Source: Paraliobacillus zengyii
Lineage (GTDB): Bacteria > Bacillota > Bacilli > Bacillales > Amphibacillaceae
Assembly (NCBI RefSeq): GCF_003268595.1
Contig: NZ_CP029797.1
Coordinates: forward strand, 1,633,501-1,697,500
Direction of reading: 5' to 3'
DNA: 64,000 nt
Below the pieces are notes generated by a model. That model was not told the DNA's origin. It saw only the letters and a program-made list of their open reading frames with translations, and did no database searches. Made by a program: the position numbers and the translations under genes. Positions 9,856-22,253 of the stretch are shown one piece after another (position 1 is the first letter of the stretch; each line of letters starts with the position of its first letter).

Positions 9856-10963
9856 GCTTGTACTAGAAGACGGAACGATATTTACTGGGAAAGCATTTGG
9901 TAGTTTAAATAAAAGTGTTGGTGAAGTTGTCTTTAATACAGGGATGACGGGTTATCAAGAAATATTTTCAGATCCTTCTTATTGTGGACAAATTGTAACG
10001 ATGACCTATCCGTTAATTGGAAATTATGGTGTCAATCGGGATGACTTTGAGACGATCAATCCATCTATTCATGGATTGGTAGTAAAAGAAATGTGTGAAA
10101 TGCCGTCTAATTTTAGAAGTGAAGAATCATTAGATAGTTATTTAAAAGCAAAAGATATACCGGCTATTTCCGGAATAGATACACGAAAATTAACCAAAAT
10201 CATTCGTAAGCATGGAACGATGAAAGCCATTTTGACAGAAGCATCGTTGGAGGTCAGTGAGAAGGATGAATTAGCAGCATTATCAAATGCAACATTCATG
10301 CGAGATCAAGTCGAGCGTGTTTCGACAGTTAAGCCTTATGTCGTACCAGGAAGAGGATACCGGATAGTTCTAGTGGACTTTGGGATGAAGCATGGCATTT
10401 TACGTGAATTAACAAAGAGAATGTGCCATATTACAGTTGTGCCGTACCACTATTCAGCAGAAGAAATCTTACGGTTAAAGCCAGATGGAATTATGCTTAC
10501 GAACGGACCTGGAGATCCCAAAGATGTACCAGAAGCAATTGAAATGATTGCTACTATTATCAACCAAGTTCCTATTTTTGGAATTTGTCTAGGTCATCAA
10601 CTATTAGCTTTAGCATGTGGAGCCGATACGGAAAAAATGACGTTTGGCCATCGGGGATCAAATCATCCAGTAAAAGATCTAGAAGAGGATAGAACTTATA
10701 TTACATCACAAAATCATGGGTATGCTGTAACAGCAGATTCACTGGTAGGAACTGACTTAGTCTTAACGCAAATTGCATTAAATGACAGTTCTGTTGAAGG
10801 AATTCGTCACCAAGCGTTCCCAGCCTTTTCCGTACAGTACCATCCGGAAAGTTCACCAGGTCCAGAAGATACGAGTCATTTATTTGATGCTTTTTTAACT
10901 GAAATAAACACACACCAGAATACAGTCAAGGAGGCTCTCGCATGCCAAAACGTACAGATTTAA
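9842..10963 (+). CDS. carA: Carbamoyl phosphate synthase, small (glutaminase) subunit
   Basis: A 373-residue class I glutamine amidotransferase subunit (PyrAA) that supplies ammonia to CarB. The N-terminal CPSase domain includes [15 protein letters not shown], and the glutaminase domain includes the nucleophile motif [13 protein letters not shown] (about 240) and [12 protein letters not shown] with the catalytic His/Glu. I chose ATG 9842 because GAGGAGG lies 6 bases before it; the in-frame ATG at 9827 would place that site inside the coding region. It overlaps pyrC (14 bp) and carB (22 bp). Confidence 0.96.
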   Translation: MLNRKLVLEDGTIFTGKAFGSLNKSVGEVVFNTGMTGYQEIFSDPSYCGQIVTMTYPLIGNYGVNRDDFETINPSIHGLVVKEMCEMPSNFRSEESLDSYLKAKDIPAISGIDTRKLTKIIRKHGTMKAILTEASLEVSEKDELAALSNATFMRDQVERVSTVKPYVVPGRGYRIVLVDFGMKHGILRELTKRMCHITVVPYHYSAEEILRLKPDGIMLTNGPGDPKDVPEAIEMIATIINQVPIFGICLGHQLLALACGADTEKMTFGHRGSNHPVKDLEEDRTYITSQNHGYAVTADSLVGTDLVLTQIALNDSSVEGIRHQAFPAFSVQYHPESSPGPEDTSHLFDAFLTEINTHQNTVKEALACQNVQI

Positions 10964-13900
10964 ATAAAATATTAGTTATTGGTTCAGGGCCAATTATCAT
11001 CGGACAAGCTGCAGAGTTTGATTACTCAGGAACGCAAGCCTGTCAATCGTTAAAAGAAGAAGGATATAGCGTTATTCTAGCAAACTCAAATCCCGCTACA
11101 ATTATGACAGATCATACGGTAGCTGACACAGTTTACATGGAACCTTTAACAGTTGAATTTTTAACCAAAATCATTCGTAAAGAACAACCAGATGCTATTT
11201 TACCTACATTGGGTGGTCAAACAGGCTTAAATTTAGCTGTTGCAATTGAAAAAACAGGCATTCTTGAGACATATAATATTGAAATGTTGGGGACATCATT
11301 AGAAGCCATTCAATTAGCAGAAGATCGTGAGAAATTCAGATCGCTAATGTATCAGCTAAATGAGCCCGTACCTGAAAGTGAAATTGTTACAACAGTTGAG
11401 CAAGCAGTTGATTTCGCCAATAAAATAGATTATCCGTTGATTGTACGACCAGCGTACACATTAGGTGGTACTGGTGGGGGCATGTGTTATAACGAAACCC
11501 AATTACGTGAGATTACAAGAAGCGGACTAGCTTTATCTCCTGTAACACAATGTTTAATAGAACGGAATATTGCCGGGCTTAAAGAAGTTGAGTATGAAGT
11601 AATGCGTGATAAAAAGGATCAAGCAATTGTTGTCTGTAACATGGAAAATATTGATCCAGTTGGAATTCACACAGGTGATTCGATTGTTGTAGCACCATCT
11701 CAAACATTAAGTGACCGAGAATATCAATTATTACGTAATGCTTCATTAAAAATTATTCGAGCACTCAAAATTGAAGGTGGCTGTAACGTTCAACTTGCAA
11801 TTGACCCAGACAGTTTCGACTATTATATCATCGAGGTAAATCCTAGAGTTAGTCGTTCGTCTGCATTAGCATCAAAAGCTACTGGCTACCCAATTGCTAA
11901 AATCGCAGCAAAAATAGCAGTTGGTCTAACGCTAGACGAAATAAAAAATCCGATTACCCAGACGACTTATGCAGCATTCGAACCAGCACTTGATTATGTT
12001 GTGACAAAGTTCCCACGTTTTCCTTTTGATAAATTTACGACAGGAAACCGCACGCTTGGTACCCAGATGAAAGCTACTGGTGAAATAATGGCGATTGGGA
12101 GAACATTTGAAGAATCGTTTTTAAAAGGAATCAGGTCATTAGATATTAGTGAAGAAGAGTTCTGGATTCCGCAACTTGAAAAACTCAACGAAACTGAATT
12201 AGCTGAAAGGCTTACAAAAGCAGATGATGAAAGAATTTTTGTGTTAGCTGAAGCATTGCGTAGAAATATGACTGTTGATGAAATATTTGAACTAACGAAA
12301 ATAGATCGTTTCTTCCTGAACAAAATAAATAGAATAATTAAGATCGAAAATAGATTAATAGATGAAGTAGAATCAATAGAATGCCTTATAGAAGCGAAAC
12401 AGGCTGGATTCTCCGACACGCAAATTGCTCGTTTATGGAATCTTGATGTGGATACGATTTACCATCTTCGACAAAAGCATAATATCAGACCAGTATATAA
12501 AATGGTGGATACGTGTGCAGCTGAATTTGAATCAGCTACACCATATTTTTATAGCACATATGAAGATGAACAAGAATCAATTACAACTTCTAATCAAAAA
12601 GTACTCGTACTCGGATCAGGACCAATTCGAATTGGTCAGGGCATAGAATTTGATTATGCAACAGTACATTCTGTTTTAGCTTTAAAAGAAGCGGGATATG
12701 AAGCAATTATAATGAATAATAACCCGGAAACAGTATCCACTGATTTCAGTGTCTCCGATAAATTATATTTTGAACCATTAACGCTAGAAGATGTTATGCA
12801 TGTCGTCGAATTAGAGAATCCTCTAGGTGTCATTGTTCAATTTGGTGGGCAAACAGCGATAAACTTAGCCTCAGGTTTAGAGAGGCGTGGTGTGAAGATT
12901 ATGGGGACATCACTTGAAGCAATTGATCTAGCTGAAGATCGCGATAAGTTCGAACAATTGCTAACGAGCATAGACGTACCACAGCCAAAAGGAAAAAGTG
13001 TTCGTCATTTAGATCAAGCAATAGAGACAGCTAATGAAATTGGTTATCCAGTCTTAGTGCGACCATCTTATGTAATCGGTGGAAGCCAAATGGAGATTGT
13101 TTATAACGAGAATGAACTAGCACATTACTTACAAAAAACAACACATATTAAACATAAACATCCTGTATTAATCGACAAATATATGACTGGTATAGAAGTA
13201 GAAGTAGATGCGATATGTGATGGGGAGACAACTATTATCCCTGGTATTATGGAACATATCGAACGGGCTGGTGTCCATTCTGGTGACTCGATTGCAGTTT
13301 ATCCAACACAACGTATCCAACCAAAAGTCAAACAGCAATTAATAGATACGACAATTAAAATTGCAACTAAATTACAAGTCATCGGTTTAGTTAATATTCA
13401 ATTCGTTGTTCATAAAGATCAGGTATTTGTAATTGAAGTAAACCCACGTGCGAGTCGAACAATTCCATTCTTAAGTAAAATCACTGGGGTAACGATGGCA
13501 AATCTTGCAACAAAATGTATTGTCGGTCAGTCACTTAAAGAAATGGGTTATACAAGCGGCTTACTACCTGAACCAAATCATGTTTCTGTTAAAGTTCCAG
13601 TCTTCTCTTTTGAAAAATTACGTAGTGTCGATACGATACTTGGACCAGAAATGAAATCAACAGGTGAAGCAATTGGCCGTGACAAAACGTTAGAGAAAGC
13701 ATTGTATAAAGGTTTACTAGCTTCTGGACTATCTATTCCAATGGAAGGAGCGGTACTATTAACTGTTGCTGATAAGGATAAACAAGAGATTGTAGAAATT
13801 GCAGAAAGATTTCATCAGCTAGGTTTTCACTTATACGCAACAGAAGGTACAGCAGAGTTTATTCAGAGTCAAGATTTACCGGTAACAGAAGTTGGGAAAA

Positions 13901-14138
13901 TAGGTGCTGAAGGAAGAAATGTGCTGTCTATTATCGAGAACGGAGAAGCACAATTTGTTATAAATACACTTACTTCTGGGAAACGTCCTAGATCGGATGG
14001 ATTCAGAATTCGCCGTGAAGCTGTAGAACATGGAATTGCTTGTTTAACAAGTCTTGATACGGCATTAGCAATTTTGAATGTCATTGATTCCACAACATTT
14101 ACCGCACAAGCTGTCGTTGCGAATAAGGAGGTCATCAG

Positions 14139-14142
<4 letters not shown>
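10942..14142 (+). CDS. carB: Carbamoyl phosphate synthase, large subunit
   Basis: A 1066-residue protein (PyrAB) with the normal internal duplication. The first ATP-grasp half holds [20 protein letters not shown] and [15 protein letters not shown]; the second half has [19 protein letters not shown] and [17 protein letters not shown]-terminal MGS-like allosteric domain starts around residue 930 ([11 protein letters not shown]). It makes carbamoyl phosphate from bicarbonate, ATP and glutamine-derived ammonia. The length is normal. RBS AAGGAGG lies in carA; the stop overlaps pyrK by 4 bp. Confidence 0.97.
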
Positions 14143-16515
<2,373 letters not shown>

Positions 16516-16529
<14 letters not shown>

Positions 16530-17139
16530 ACAAATTGCCAATGACTTATATAAAATAGAAGCGATTCAAATTAAACCAGATCGTTCATTCACTTGGACAT
16601 CTGGTATCAAGTCACCGATTTATTGTGATAATCGACTAACGATGTCTTATCCAGAGATTCGAACTAATATAGCGGAAGCTTTTGTTGAAAAAATTAAAGC
16701 ATTACCCGTGCAACCGGATGTAATTGCAGGTTGTGCAACAGCAGGTATTCCACATGCAGCATGGCTAGCAGAAAAGCTGGGCTTACCAATGATTTATGTT
16801 CGTGCAAAGGCTAAGGCGCATGGTAAGGGGAATCAAATTGAAGGAAAAATAGAGGCAGGTCAAAAAGTAATTGTTATCGAAGATTTAATTTCAACTGGTG
16901 GTTCTTCGCTTAATACAGCGTTAGCGCTTCAAGAAGAGGGGATAGAGGTGTTAGGTGTGATGGCAATTTTTACATACGGACTAGAACAAGCAAAAAACGA
17001 ATTTGCTGCCAAACAAATAGACTTGTCTACCATAACAACTTTTGATATTTTAATTGGGCAATTGCTAGAAGCAAAAGCAATTACCAAAGTAGAAGAAGAA
17101 AGTCTGCTAGAGTGGCGCGATACATTAACACTTGGATAA
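16516..17139 (+). CDS. pyrE: Orotate phosphoribosyltransferase
   Basis: A 207-residue enzyme that joins orotate and PRPP to form OMP. The PRPP motif VIVIEDLISTGGSSLNTA is around residue 115, and FTWTSGIKSPIYCDNR near residue 25 is conserved. ATG 16516 is preceded by AAAGGAG and overlaps pyrF by 14 bp. It is the last gene of the operon; an intrinsic terminator follows at 17155. Confidence 0.96.
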
Positions 17140-17154
17140 ATATTTCTTGAAAAG

Positions 17155-17183
17155 TCATAGCGGAATGATCGCTATGATTTTTT
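17155..17183 (+). terminator. Intrinsic terminator of the pyr operon
   Basis: Stem TCATAGCG / CGCTATGA, 7-nt loop, then six T. It lies 16 bp after the pyrE stop codon; repeat copy C begins 28 bp further on. Confidence 0.85.
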
Positions 17184-17210
17184 GTGGATATGTAAGAGTT
17201 AGATTTTATT

Positions 17211-17359
17211 ACCCGCTTCTCAAATGAAATTGACTCCCTTTCCGTAGGCACGGCTTCAGCTGTTCCTACTGGACAAGGAATGCTTCGACAGCATTAACAT
17301 CGCACGAGAAAATGACTTCATATTTTCGAGGAGTGTCGCTAATTTCATTGGATGCGCTA
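17211..17359 (+). repeat. Palindromic repeat core, copy C
   Basis: Outer arms TCAAATGAAATTGACTCC and GGAGTGTCGCTAATTTCATTGG enclose CCGTAGGCACGGCTTCAGCT and GTTCCTACTGG. The inner stem is GTAGG/CCTAC, a third base combination besides GCAGG/CCTGC and GTGGG/CCCAC of other copies. The middle (17277-17330) differs from other copies and has its own hairpin potential (GAAAATGACTTCATATTTTC). Confidence 0.8.
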
Positions 17360-17393
17360 TTTTTATAGATATCTGGATAACTAGTCCTGTAAT

Positions 17394-17828
17394 TTAATCT
17401 CTGTATTGGGACATCGCTTTTTTAATTCGGTGATAAACTCGGGATTTATTCTTTGGTGAAATTTTTATACTACCAAGGATTGTTGAACTGTAAAATATTT
17501 CAATTCCATTCTTTGATGATAAAATTCTATAACCAGTAAATATATTATTCGTTAGAGATATTTTTGTTATAGCTTGATAAGGGACTTTACTCCTAAATGG
17601 TCCACCTTTCACTAATAGATAATCCTCATTAAAAATGTACTTAATAGAAAAGGCTGACCATAATATAAAGCCTACCGAAATAATAAAGATAGCGGACATA
17701 ATGATTACGATAGATATTGTTGCTTCTTTATCAATTAACAGAGGTAAATACACTACAACACCCATTAGTAACACCGTTATAGAAATAAATATTATGAAAT
17801 AAGTATCTACTTTTGAACGAAAAATCAT
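17394..17828 (-). CDS. PH-like domain membrane protein, unknown function
   Basis: 144 residues. Two hydrophobic segments (about 9-32 and 38-62) are followed by a soluble C-terminal part (about 65-140) resembling the short bacterial PH-like domain found in small Bacillus membrane proteins (YIFNEDYLLVKGGPFRSKVPY; ITKISLTNN). Start chosen at ATG 17828 (MIFRSKVDTYF), with AAGGATG about 10 bases upstream; the frame is open further upstream to 17909 but has no better start. It is divergent from the GNAT gene with 67 bp between starts. No function is assigned; family assignment is by overall pattern. Confidence 0.65.
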   Translation of the reverse strand: MIFRSKVDTYFIIFISITVLLMGVVVYLPLLIDKEATISIVIIMSAIFIISVGFILWSAFSIKYIFNEDYLLVKGGPFRSKVPYQAITKISLTNNIFTGYRILSSKNGIEIFYSSTILGSIKISPKNKSRVYHRIKKAMSQYRD

Positions 17829-17895
17829 ATAGTGATCACATCCTTCTAATGCTAAAAGTGGTATACTCATTAAAAATTCAACTGGGGTGATATTG

Positions 17896-18369
17896 ATGGA
17901 AATAAGCAAGACTAGAGATTATGCGTTAGTTGCAAAATTAAACAAGCCAGTTCATGATTTGCATTTTTCTCTATATCCAAAGTATTTCAAAGCATATAAC
18001 TATGAAGAAATCAAAGAAGTATTTAAAGAACTAATAGTTAATGAAAATTTTGCTTTTCTGCTATTAGAAGACTATAAAGAAGCGGTTGGTTATGCTTGGA
18101 TAGAGATTAGAAATTACCAGGAAAACGCGTTCAAGAAAGGTTATAAATCCGTTTATGTGCATCAAATTAGCATTGTTCAAACACAAAGACAAAAGGGATT
18201 TGGAACAAGCTTAATGGACTATATCTATAACTTCGCAAGTGAAAAAGGAATAGACTTGATTGAATTAGATTATTGGTTAGATAATAAAATTGCGAAAGAG
18301 TTTTACAAAAAGCACGACTTTGTAAAATATCGTGAGTTTGTATATAAACAGCTCAACTTTCTCACCTGA
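17896..18369 (+). CDS. GNAT family N-acetyltransferase
   Basis: 157 residues with the GNAT fold pattern: AVGYAWIEIR as beta strand 4, VHQISIVQTQRQKGFGTSLM (about 93-112) containing the acetyl-CoA loop Q/RxxGxG/A as RQKGFG, and LIELDYWLDNKIAKEFYKKHDF as the C-terminal motif B region. The substrate is unknown. I chose ATG 17896; GGGGTGAT lies just upstream. The last residues and the stop codon (LNFLT) are encoded by the left terminal sequence of repeat element D, CTCAACTTTCTCA, so the original C-terminus may have been different. Confidence 0.8.
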   Translation: MEISKTRDYALVAKLNKPVHDLHFSLYPKYFKAYNYEEIKEVFKELIVNENFAFLLLEDYKEAVGYAWIEIRNYQENAFKKGYKSVYVHQISIVQTQRQKGFGTSLMDYIYNFASEKGIDLIELDYWLDNKIAKEFYKKHDFVKYREFVYKQLNFLT

Positions 18370-18710
18370 AAAATAAGCACTGATCGTTGGCTACTATGAG
18401 TTTGTAGTGTGTTCATTATAAAGCTTGACACTATTTAAAAAAGTTGTTTAATACTGAATAACCATAGACTATGCGGTAACTGCCATGTTGATTTCCGCTA
18501 CAGGCAGTCGCTTTCCGCGGGCAAGTCTTCAGCTAACTTCGTAAAGCGGTTTTCTTTACAGAATTAGCTGAAGCCGTGCCTACGGAAAGGGAGTCAATTT
18601 CATTTGAGGAGCGGGTAAGAACTTTATGCCTCTTACCGCAGAGTTTCTCTCGAGTATAAACAACAATTTATAAAGAAGTCTAAATAATGATGATGAACAC
18701 TTAAGTTAAT
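18352..18710 (-). repeat. Palindromic repeat element, copy D, with terminal modules
   Basis: Left end CTCAACTTTCTCA (18352), then AAAAATAAGCACT, GTGTTCATTATAA, CATAGACTATG, all shared with the left module at 25038. The core is at 18485-18618: TTTCCGCGGGCAAG, TTCAGCTAACTTCGTAAAGCG / TTCTTTACAGAATTAGCTGAAG, GTGCCTACGGAAAGGGAGTC, outer arm. The right module CTTACCGCAGAGTTTCTCTC leads to a degenerate end TTAAGTTAAT near 18710. It lies between two convergent genes and fills the gap 18370-18794; nothing else is seen there. Confidence 0.8.
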
Positions 18711-18794
18711 CTCCGTTAATTTTGCAGTTTTAATCAATTAATAGAAGGTTTATGTCAAAGATAATGCTATTCTATTCGAATCTATCATTTCGAA

Positions 18795-20291
18795 TTAGTC
18801 CACTTGTTTTAAAAATTCTAATAGCTCATCTATTTCATACGTCTTGTAAATCATTTCTGTGTCATCAAAGACAACATATGCAGGAGATTTTTCTAAATTC
18901 AGAAATTGATATTGTTGATTCGCACTTTCCAAGGAATCAATAGTTTGGGCAGAGGTGACATTTTTAACACCCTCTTGATCCAGTATATCGTAGTCAAAAG
19001 ATGTCCTATTATCAACGACAAAAAGCGCATATTCATCCTCGTTTTCAGCAATTAAAGGATAGACTTCATCAAAATTAAACGCTTCTAATGTTCTGTTGAC
19101 CTCACCATTTTCATTAAATAAGCTAACCTTAACCGGTTTCTCATTGCTCAAATAGATATAATAATCATCATGGAGATGACTGCTTAGCTTCATATTGCTT
19201 GTTTCTATGATCGCTTTCTCTGAAAAAGCACTACCAGAACCAAAGCCAACACCCTCGGTTTCATCATACCAGTGAAAGTAGTCAGCATTATTTTCGTAAC
19301 TCAGTGTTAACAATCGTTTTGAATAGGCGTTATTTTCTTGTTTCACTTCAATTAATGCATAATAACCTGGAAACGACATTTCAAATTGAACAAGAACAAT
19401 CCAACGGTCGATTTGTTTAACCGACGTCAACAATGTGATATTATCTATATCTTCTTCGAGCATTTGATCGCCTAATTGTTCTTCTATTACTTCTGCTAAT
19501 TGGTCTGTCTCAACAGGTGATTCTGCGTATCTGAATGTATCATCGATATTGGTATCTGTACTAGGATCAGTTTGTGTCAAAGGTGAATCATTGAATTGAA
19601 AATATAGAAAGACAAAGAAAATCATACAGACAATTCCTACTGACCAAAATTTAATAGCAGCGGGCGATAAAATAAATCGCCGCTTTCTGTTTGACTTTGG
19701 CAAATCATCAAGAGTTTGTTCTATAGACTTTTTGATGATTTCAGAAGGTTCATCATTCTCTTTCTCGTTTTTCTCCACTTGATCTATTTTCAAATAGCTT
19801 GCAAGGTTATTGTGCGCATAATTAAGTCTTGATTTTACAGTACTTTCATTAATATTTAAAATAGTAGCAATATCTTGAATATTAAATTGTTCATAATAAA
19901 ATAGAGTTATGATTACTTTATGAGTAATACTTAAATTATCCATGCCTTTGGACAACTGATCATACACTGTTGCTTCTTCTTGATCAATTAATTGTATTGG
20001 ATAATCTAACGGTTCAGAAGAGATAACTTTATCCTGTTCTTTTAAATGAGCATAGCATTGATTAATTAATAGTTGTGTTAACCAAGTTTTAAAATCTTGT
20101 TGTTTCTTTAACTTATCAACAGAATAGTAACTTTTCTTAATCGTTTCTTGAATTACGTCTGCACAGTCATCATCATGCTTTAATATCACTTTTGAAACAC
20201 GATACAAGGTGTTTTGACATGCAATAATTAGACGTAAAAATGCATCTTTATCGTCTGCTTTTGCTAAATTCACTTCACTCTGATCGATCAT
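18795..20291 (-). CDS. ECF sigma factor fused to a membrane-anchored anti-sigma-like region
   Basis: 498 residues. Residues about 18-90 look like sigma-70 region 2 (DVIQETIKKSYYSVDKLKK) and about 115-170 like region 4 with a helix-turn-helix (FNIQDIATILNINESTVKSR). The pair resembles SigV/SigM-type ECF factors. After a charged linker (EIIKKSIEQTLDDLPKSNRK) one membrane span follows (about 215-233), then some 265 residues predicted outside the cell with no family I recognise. ECF sigma factors normally are about 165-190 residues and have a separate anti-sigma protein; here both parts are one chain. The start ATG 20291 is preceded by AGGAGGAAT. No separate anti-sigma gene lies beside it. It ends against repeat element D. 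Confidence 0.8.
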   Translation of the reverse strand: MIDQSEVNLAKADDKDAFLRLIIACQNTLYRVSKVILKHDDDCADVIQETIKKSYYSVDKLKKQQDFKTWLTQLLINQCYAHLKEQDKVISSEPLDYPIQLIDQEEATVYDQLSKGMDNLSITHKVIITLFYYEQFNIQDIATILNINESTVKSRLNYAHNNLASYLKIDQVEKNEKENDEPSEIIKKSIEQTLDDLPKSNRKRRFILSPAAIKFWSVGIVCMIFFVFLYFQFNDSPLTQTDPSTDTNIDDTFRYAESPVETDQLAEVIEEQLGDQMLEEDIDNITLLTSVKQIDRWIVLVQFEMSFPGYYALIEVKQENNAYSKRLLTLSYENNADYFHWYDETEGVGFGSGSAFSEKAIIETSNMKLSSHLHDDYYIYLSNEKPVKVSLFNENGEVNRTLEAFNFDEVYPLIAENEDEYALFVVDNRTSFDYDILDQEGVKNVTSAQTIDSLESANQQYQFLNLEKSPAYVVFDDTEMIYKTYEIDELLEFLKQVD

Positions 20292-20398
20292 GTTAGTTGA
20301 TTCCTCCTATACATATTAGACTTATTAAAATGATGAAACGTTCCATTTGATTTTCATGAATGATTGAAAACAGATATAAAGTTATTAGAAATATAAAA

Positions 20399-20432
20399 TA
20401 ACCTCTCCAAGGGCTACACATTGGAGAGGTTA
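20399..20432 (-). terminator. Intrinsic terminator of rqcH
   Basis: Perfect 12-bp stem TAACCTCTCCAA / TTGGAGAGGTTA, 10-nt loop; on the minus strand it lies just after the rqcH stop and is followed by a T-rich stretch. Confidence 0.8.
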
Positions 20433-20435
20433 TGC

Positions 20436-22148
20436 TTATTTTTTCGGTCTTAATTGCTTGATTAGGGCGCTATCTGGTGTGACGAATAATGTTTTTTGGT
20501 TATCGTATGTCACATAACCTGGTTTTGCCCCGTTCGGTTTTTTGACATGCTTAATTTGTGTGTAGTCAACGGGCACAGATGAAGAATCCTTAGCTTTACT
20601 AAAAAGGGCTGCTAACTGTGCTGCTTCTACTAATGTTTCTTGATCGGGATTTGGGTCACGAATGACGACATGCGATCCTGGTATGTCTTTGGTATGTAAC
20701 CAAATTTCATTACGTGCTGCTAAACGCATCGTTACATACTCATTTTGTTTATTGTTTTTACCAACTAATATAGTTGTTCCATTGCTTGCAATAAATGTTT
20801 CAGGCTCAGGTTTTTTCGCTTTCTTCGGCTTTTTACGATGTTTTGTTTTCGTTTTTAAATAACCCTGTTCACGTAACTCTTCTCTTATTTCCTCAATGTC
20901 TTGTACACGAGCTTCTCCAATTTGTTGAATCAATTCATCAAGATAAATAATTTCTAACTTAGCTTTTTCAATTTCTAAAATAACCATTTGTTTTGATTTT
21001 TTTAACTTTTGGTACGTTTTAAAATAGCTTTGTGCATTTTCACTAGGGGTTTTATTTGGATTTAATTCAATCGTTATTTCCTTTTGATCTGGATCGTAAT
21101 AGTCAATAACTGTTGCAAGTTTATCTCCAAATTTGATCGCATGCATGTTAGCAGTAAGCAGTTCACCATTTCGTTGATACATGGGCGCTTTTTCAGCCTT
21201 TTTTAAAGTTTGCTCTTGTTTTTTTATTTTACGTACATTTTTTTCGCGTTCATTTTTCAGGAAACGCAATAAGTCTCCAGCTTGTTGTTTAACAAGATCT
21301 CGTTCTGCTTTACCTGAATAGAATGCATCAAGCATGGCACTTACACTAGGAAAAGTTTCTTGCTCAGCTTTGATGTGTGTTAACGGCAAGACATAGAAAT
21401 CTTCTTTGACTTCTTTAAATATAATTGGTTGATATTCATGAGCTTGAAGTATAGTTTTTATGTCTTTAAAAGCATTCTCATAGGTTTCAAGTGATCCTAA
21501 GTGGGCACGAGAAACTATCTCTTTAGCTAATAAAGGAGATACCCCCATAAAAGTCAGCACTATTTGTTGATCTAGTTTTCCGGCGTTTAAATCCATTTTC
21601 TTGCGGAACGTGTCGTTATCAGTCGTAACTGGATTCAATTTCCCTTGATCAGGCGGTAATACATAAGCTTGCCCTGGTAATATTGTCCGGTGTCTATTTT
21701 GTGCGGGTGGTACGTGTTTAATGCTGTCTAGAATATGTCCTTTTTCATGATCGATTAATAAAATATTACTGTGCTTACCCATAATTTCAATTACTAACGT
21801 TTTTTCCGTTTCATCGCCTATTTCATTTTTCCCTTTAATATGAATCGTGACAATGCGTTCGTTTTCATGTTGTTCTATGCTAGTAATAAAACTCCCTGTT
21901 AAGTGTTTTCGTAAAAGCATACAAAACATGGAAGGTTCACTCGGGTTTTGATACGAATCTTCCGTTAAATGAAAGCGCGAATAACTTGGATGCGCGGATA
22001 ATAGCAATGTTTTATTCTTTCCTTGTGACCGAATAGTAAAAACTAATTCGGTTTGTGTTGGTTGATAAATCTTCAATATTCTTCCCGATTTTAAATCTTC
22101 TTGGAGCTCATGTGTAATTGCTCGGGTAACAACGCCATCAAATGTCAT
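20436..22148 (-). CDS. rqcH: Rqc2 homologue RqcH (NFACT protein)
   Basis: 570 residues, orthologue of B. subtilis YloA/RqcH by sequence and by place before yloB. The NFACT-N domain opens MTFDGVVTRAITHEL, coiled-coil segments lie around 290-420 (EREKNVRKIKKQEQTLKKAEK), and the C-terminal NFACT-R domain has NEIWLHTKDIPGSHVVIR. RqcH binds obstructed 50S subunits and recruits tRNA-Ala to add C-terminal alanine tails that mark stalled peptides for degradation. It was earlier annotated as fibronectin-binding protein; that role is not supported here by a signal peptide. It is transcribed opposite to yloB. Confidence 0.93.
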   Translation of the reverse strand: MTFDGVVTRAITHELQEDLKSGRILKIYQPTQTELVFTIRSQGKNKTLLLSAHPSYSRFHLTEDSYQNPSEPSMFCMLLRKHLTGSFITSIEQHENERIVTIHIKGKNEIGDETEKTLVIEIMGKHSNILLIDHEKGHILDSIKHVPPAQNRHRTILPGQAYVLPPDQGKLNPVTTDNDTFRKKMDLNAGKLDQQIVLTFMGVSPLLAKEIVSRAHLGSLETYENAFKDIKTILQAHEYQPIIFKEVKEDFYVLPLTHIKAEQETFPSVSAMLDAFYSGKAERDLVKQQAGDLLRFLKNEREKNVRKIKKQEQTLKKAEKAPMYQRNGELLTANMHAIKFGDKLATVIDYYDPDQKEITIELNPNKTPSENAQSYFKTYQKLKKSKQMVILEIEKAKLEIIYLDELIQQIGEARVQDIEEIREELREQGYLKTKTKHRKKPKKAKKPEPETFIASNGTTILVGKNNKQNEYVTMRLAARNEIWLHTKDIPGSHVVIRDPNPDQETLVEAAQLAALFSKAKDSSSVPVDYTQIKHVKKPNGAKPGYVTYDNQKTLFVTPDSALIKQLRPKK

Positions 22149-22253
22149 AGTTAATCACCTCTTTGTTCTATTGGAACATTTCCTATTATAGCATTTTTTT
22201 GCGTATGTCTGCATAGATATGATTACGAGCGAAAGTAGATGGAGGAATGCGAT

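Noticed and set aside
12425..12646. Open frame inside carB
   Set aside because: Another frame of a clearly conserved gene; no ribosome site or independent evidence.
18752..18943. 63-codon plus-strand open frame opposite the sigma factor gene
   Set aside because: Antisense to a conserved coding region, without a ribosome site.
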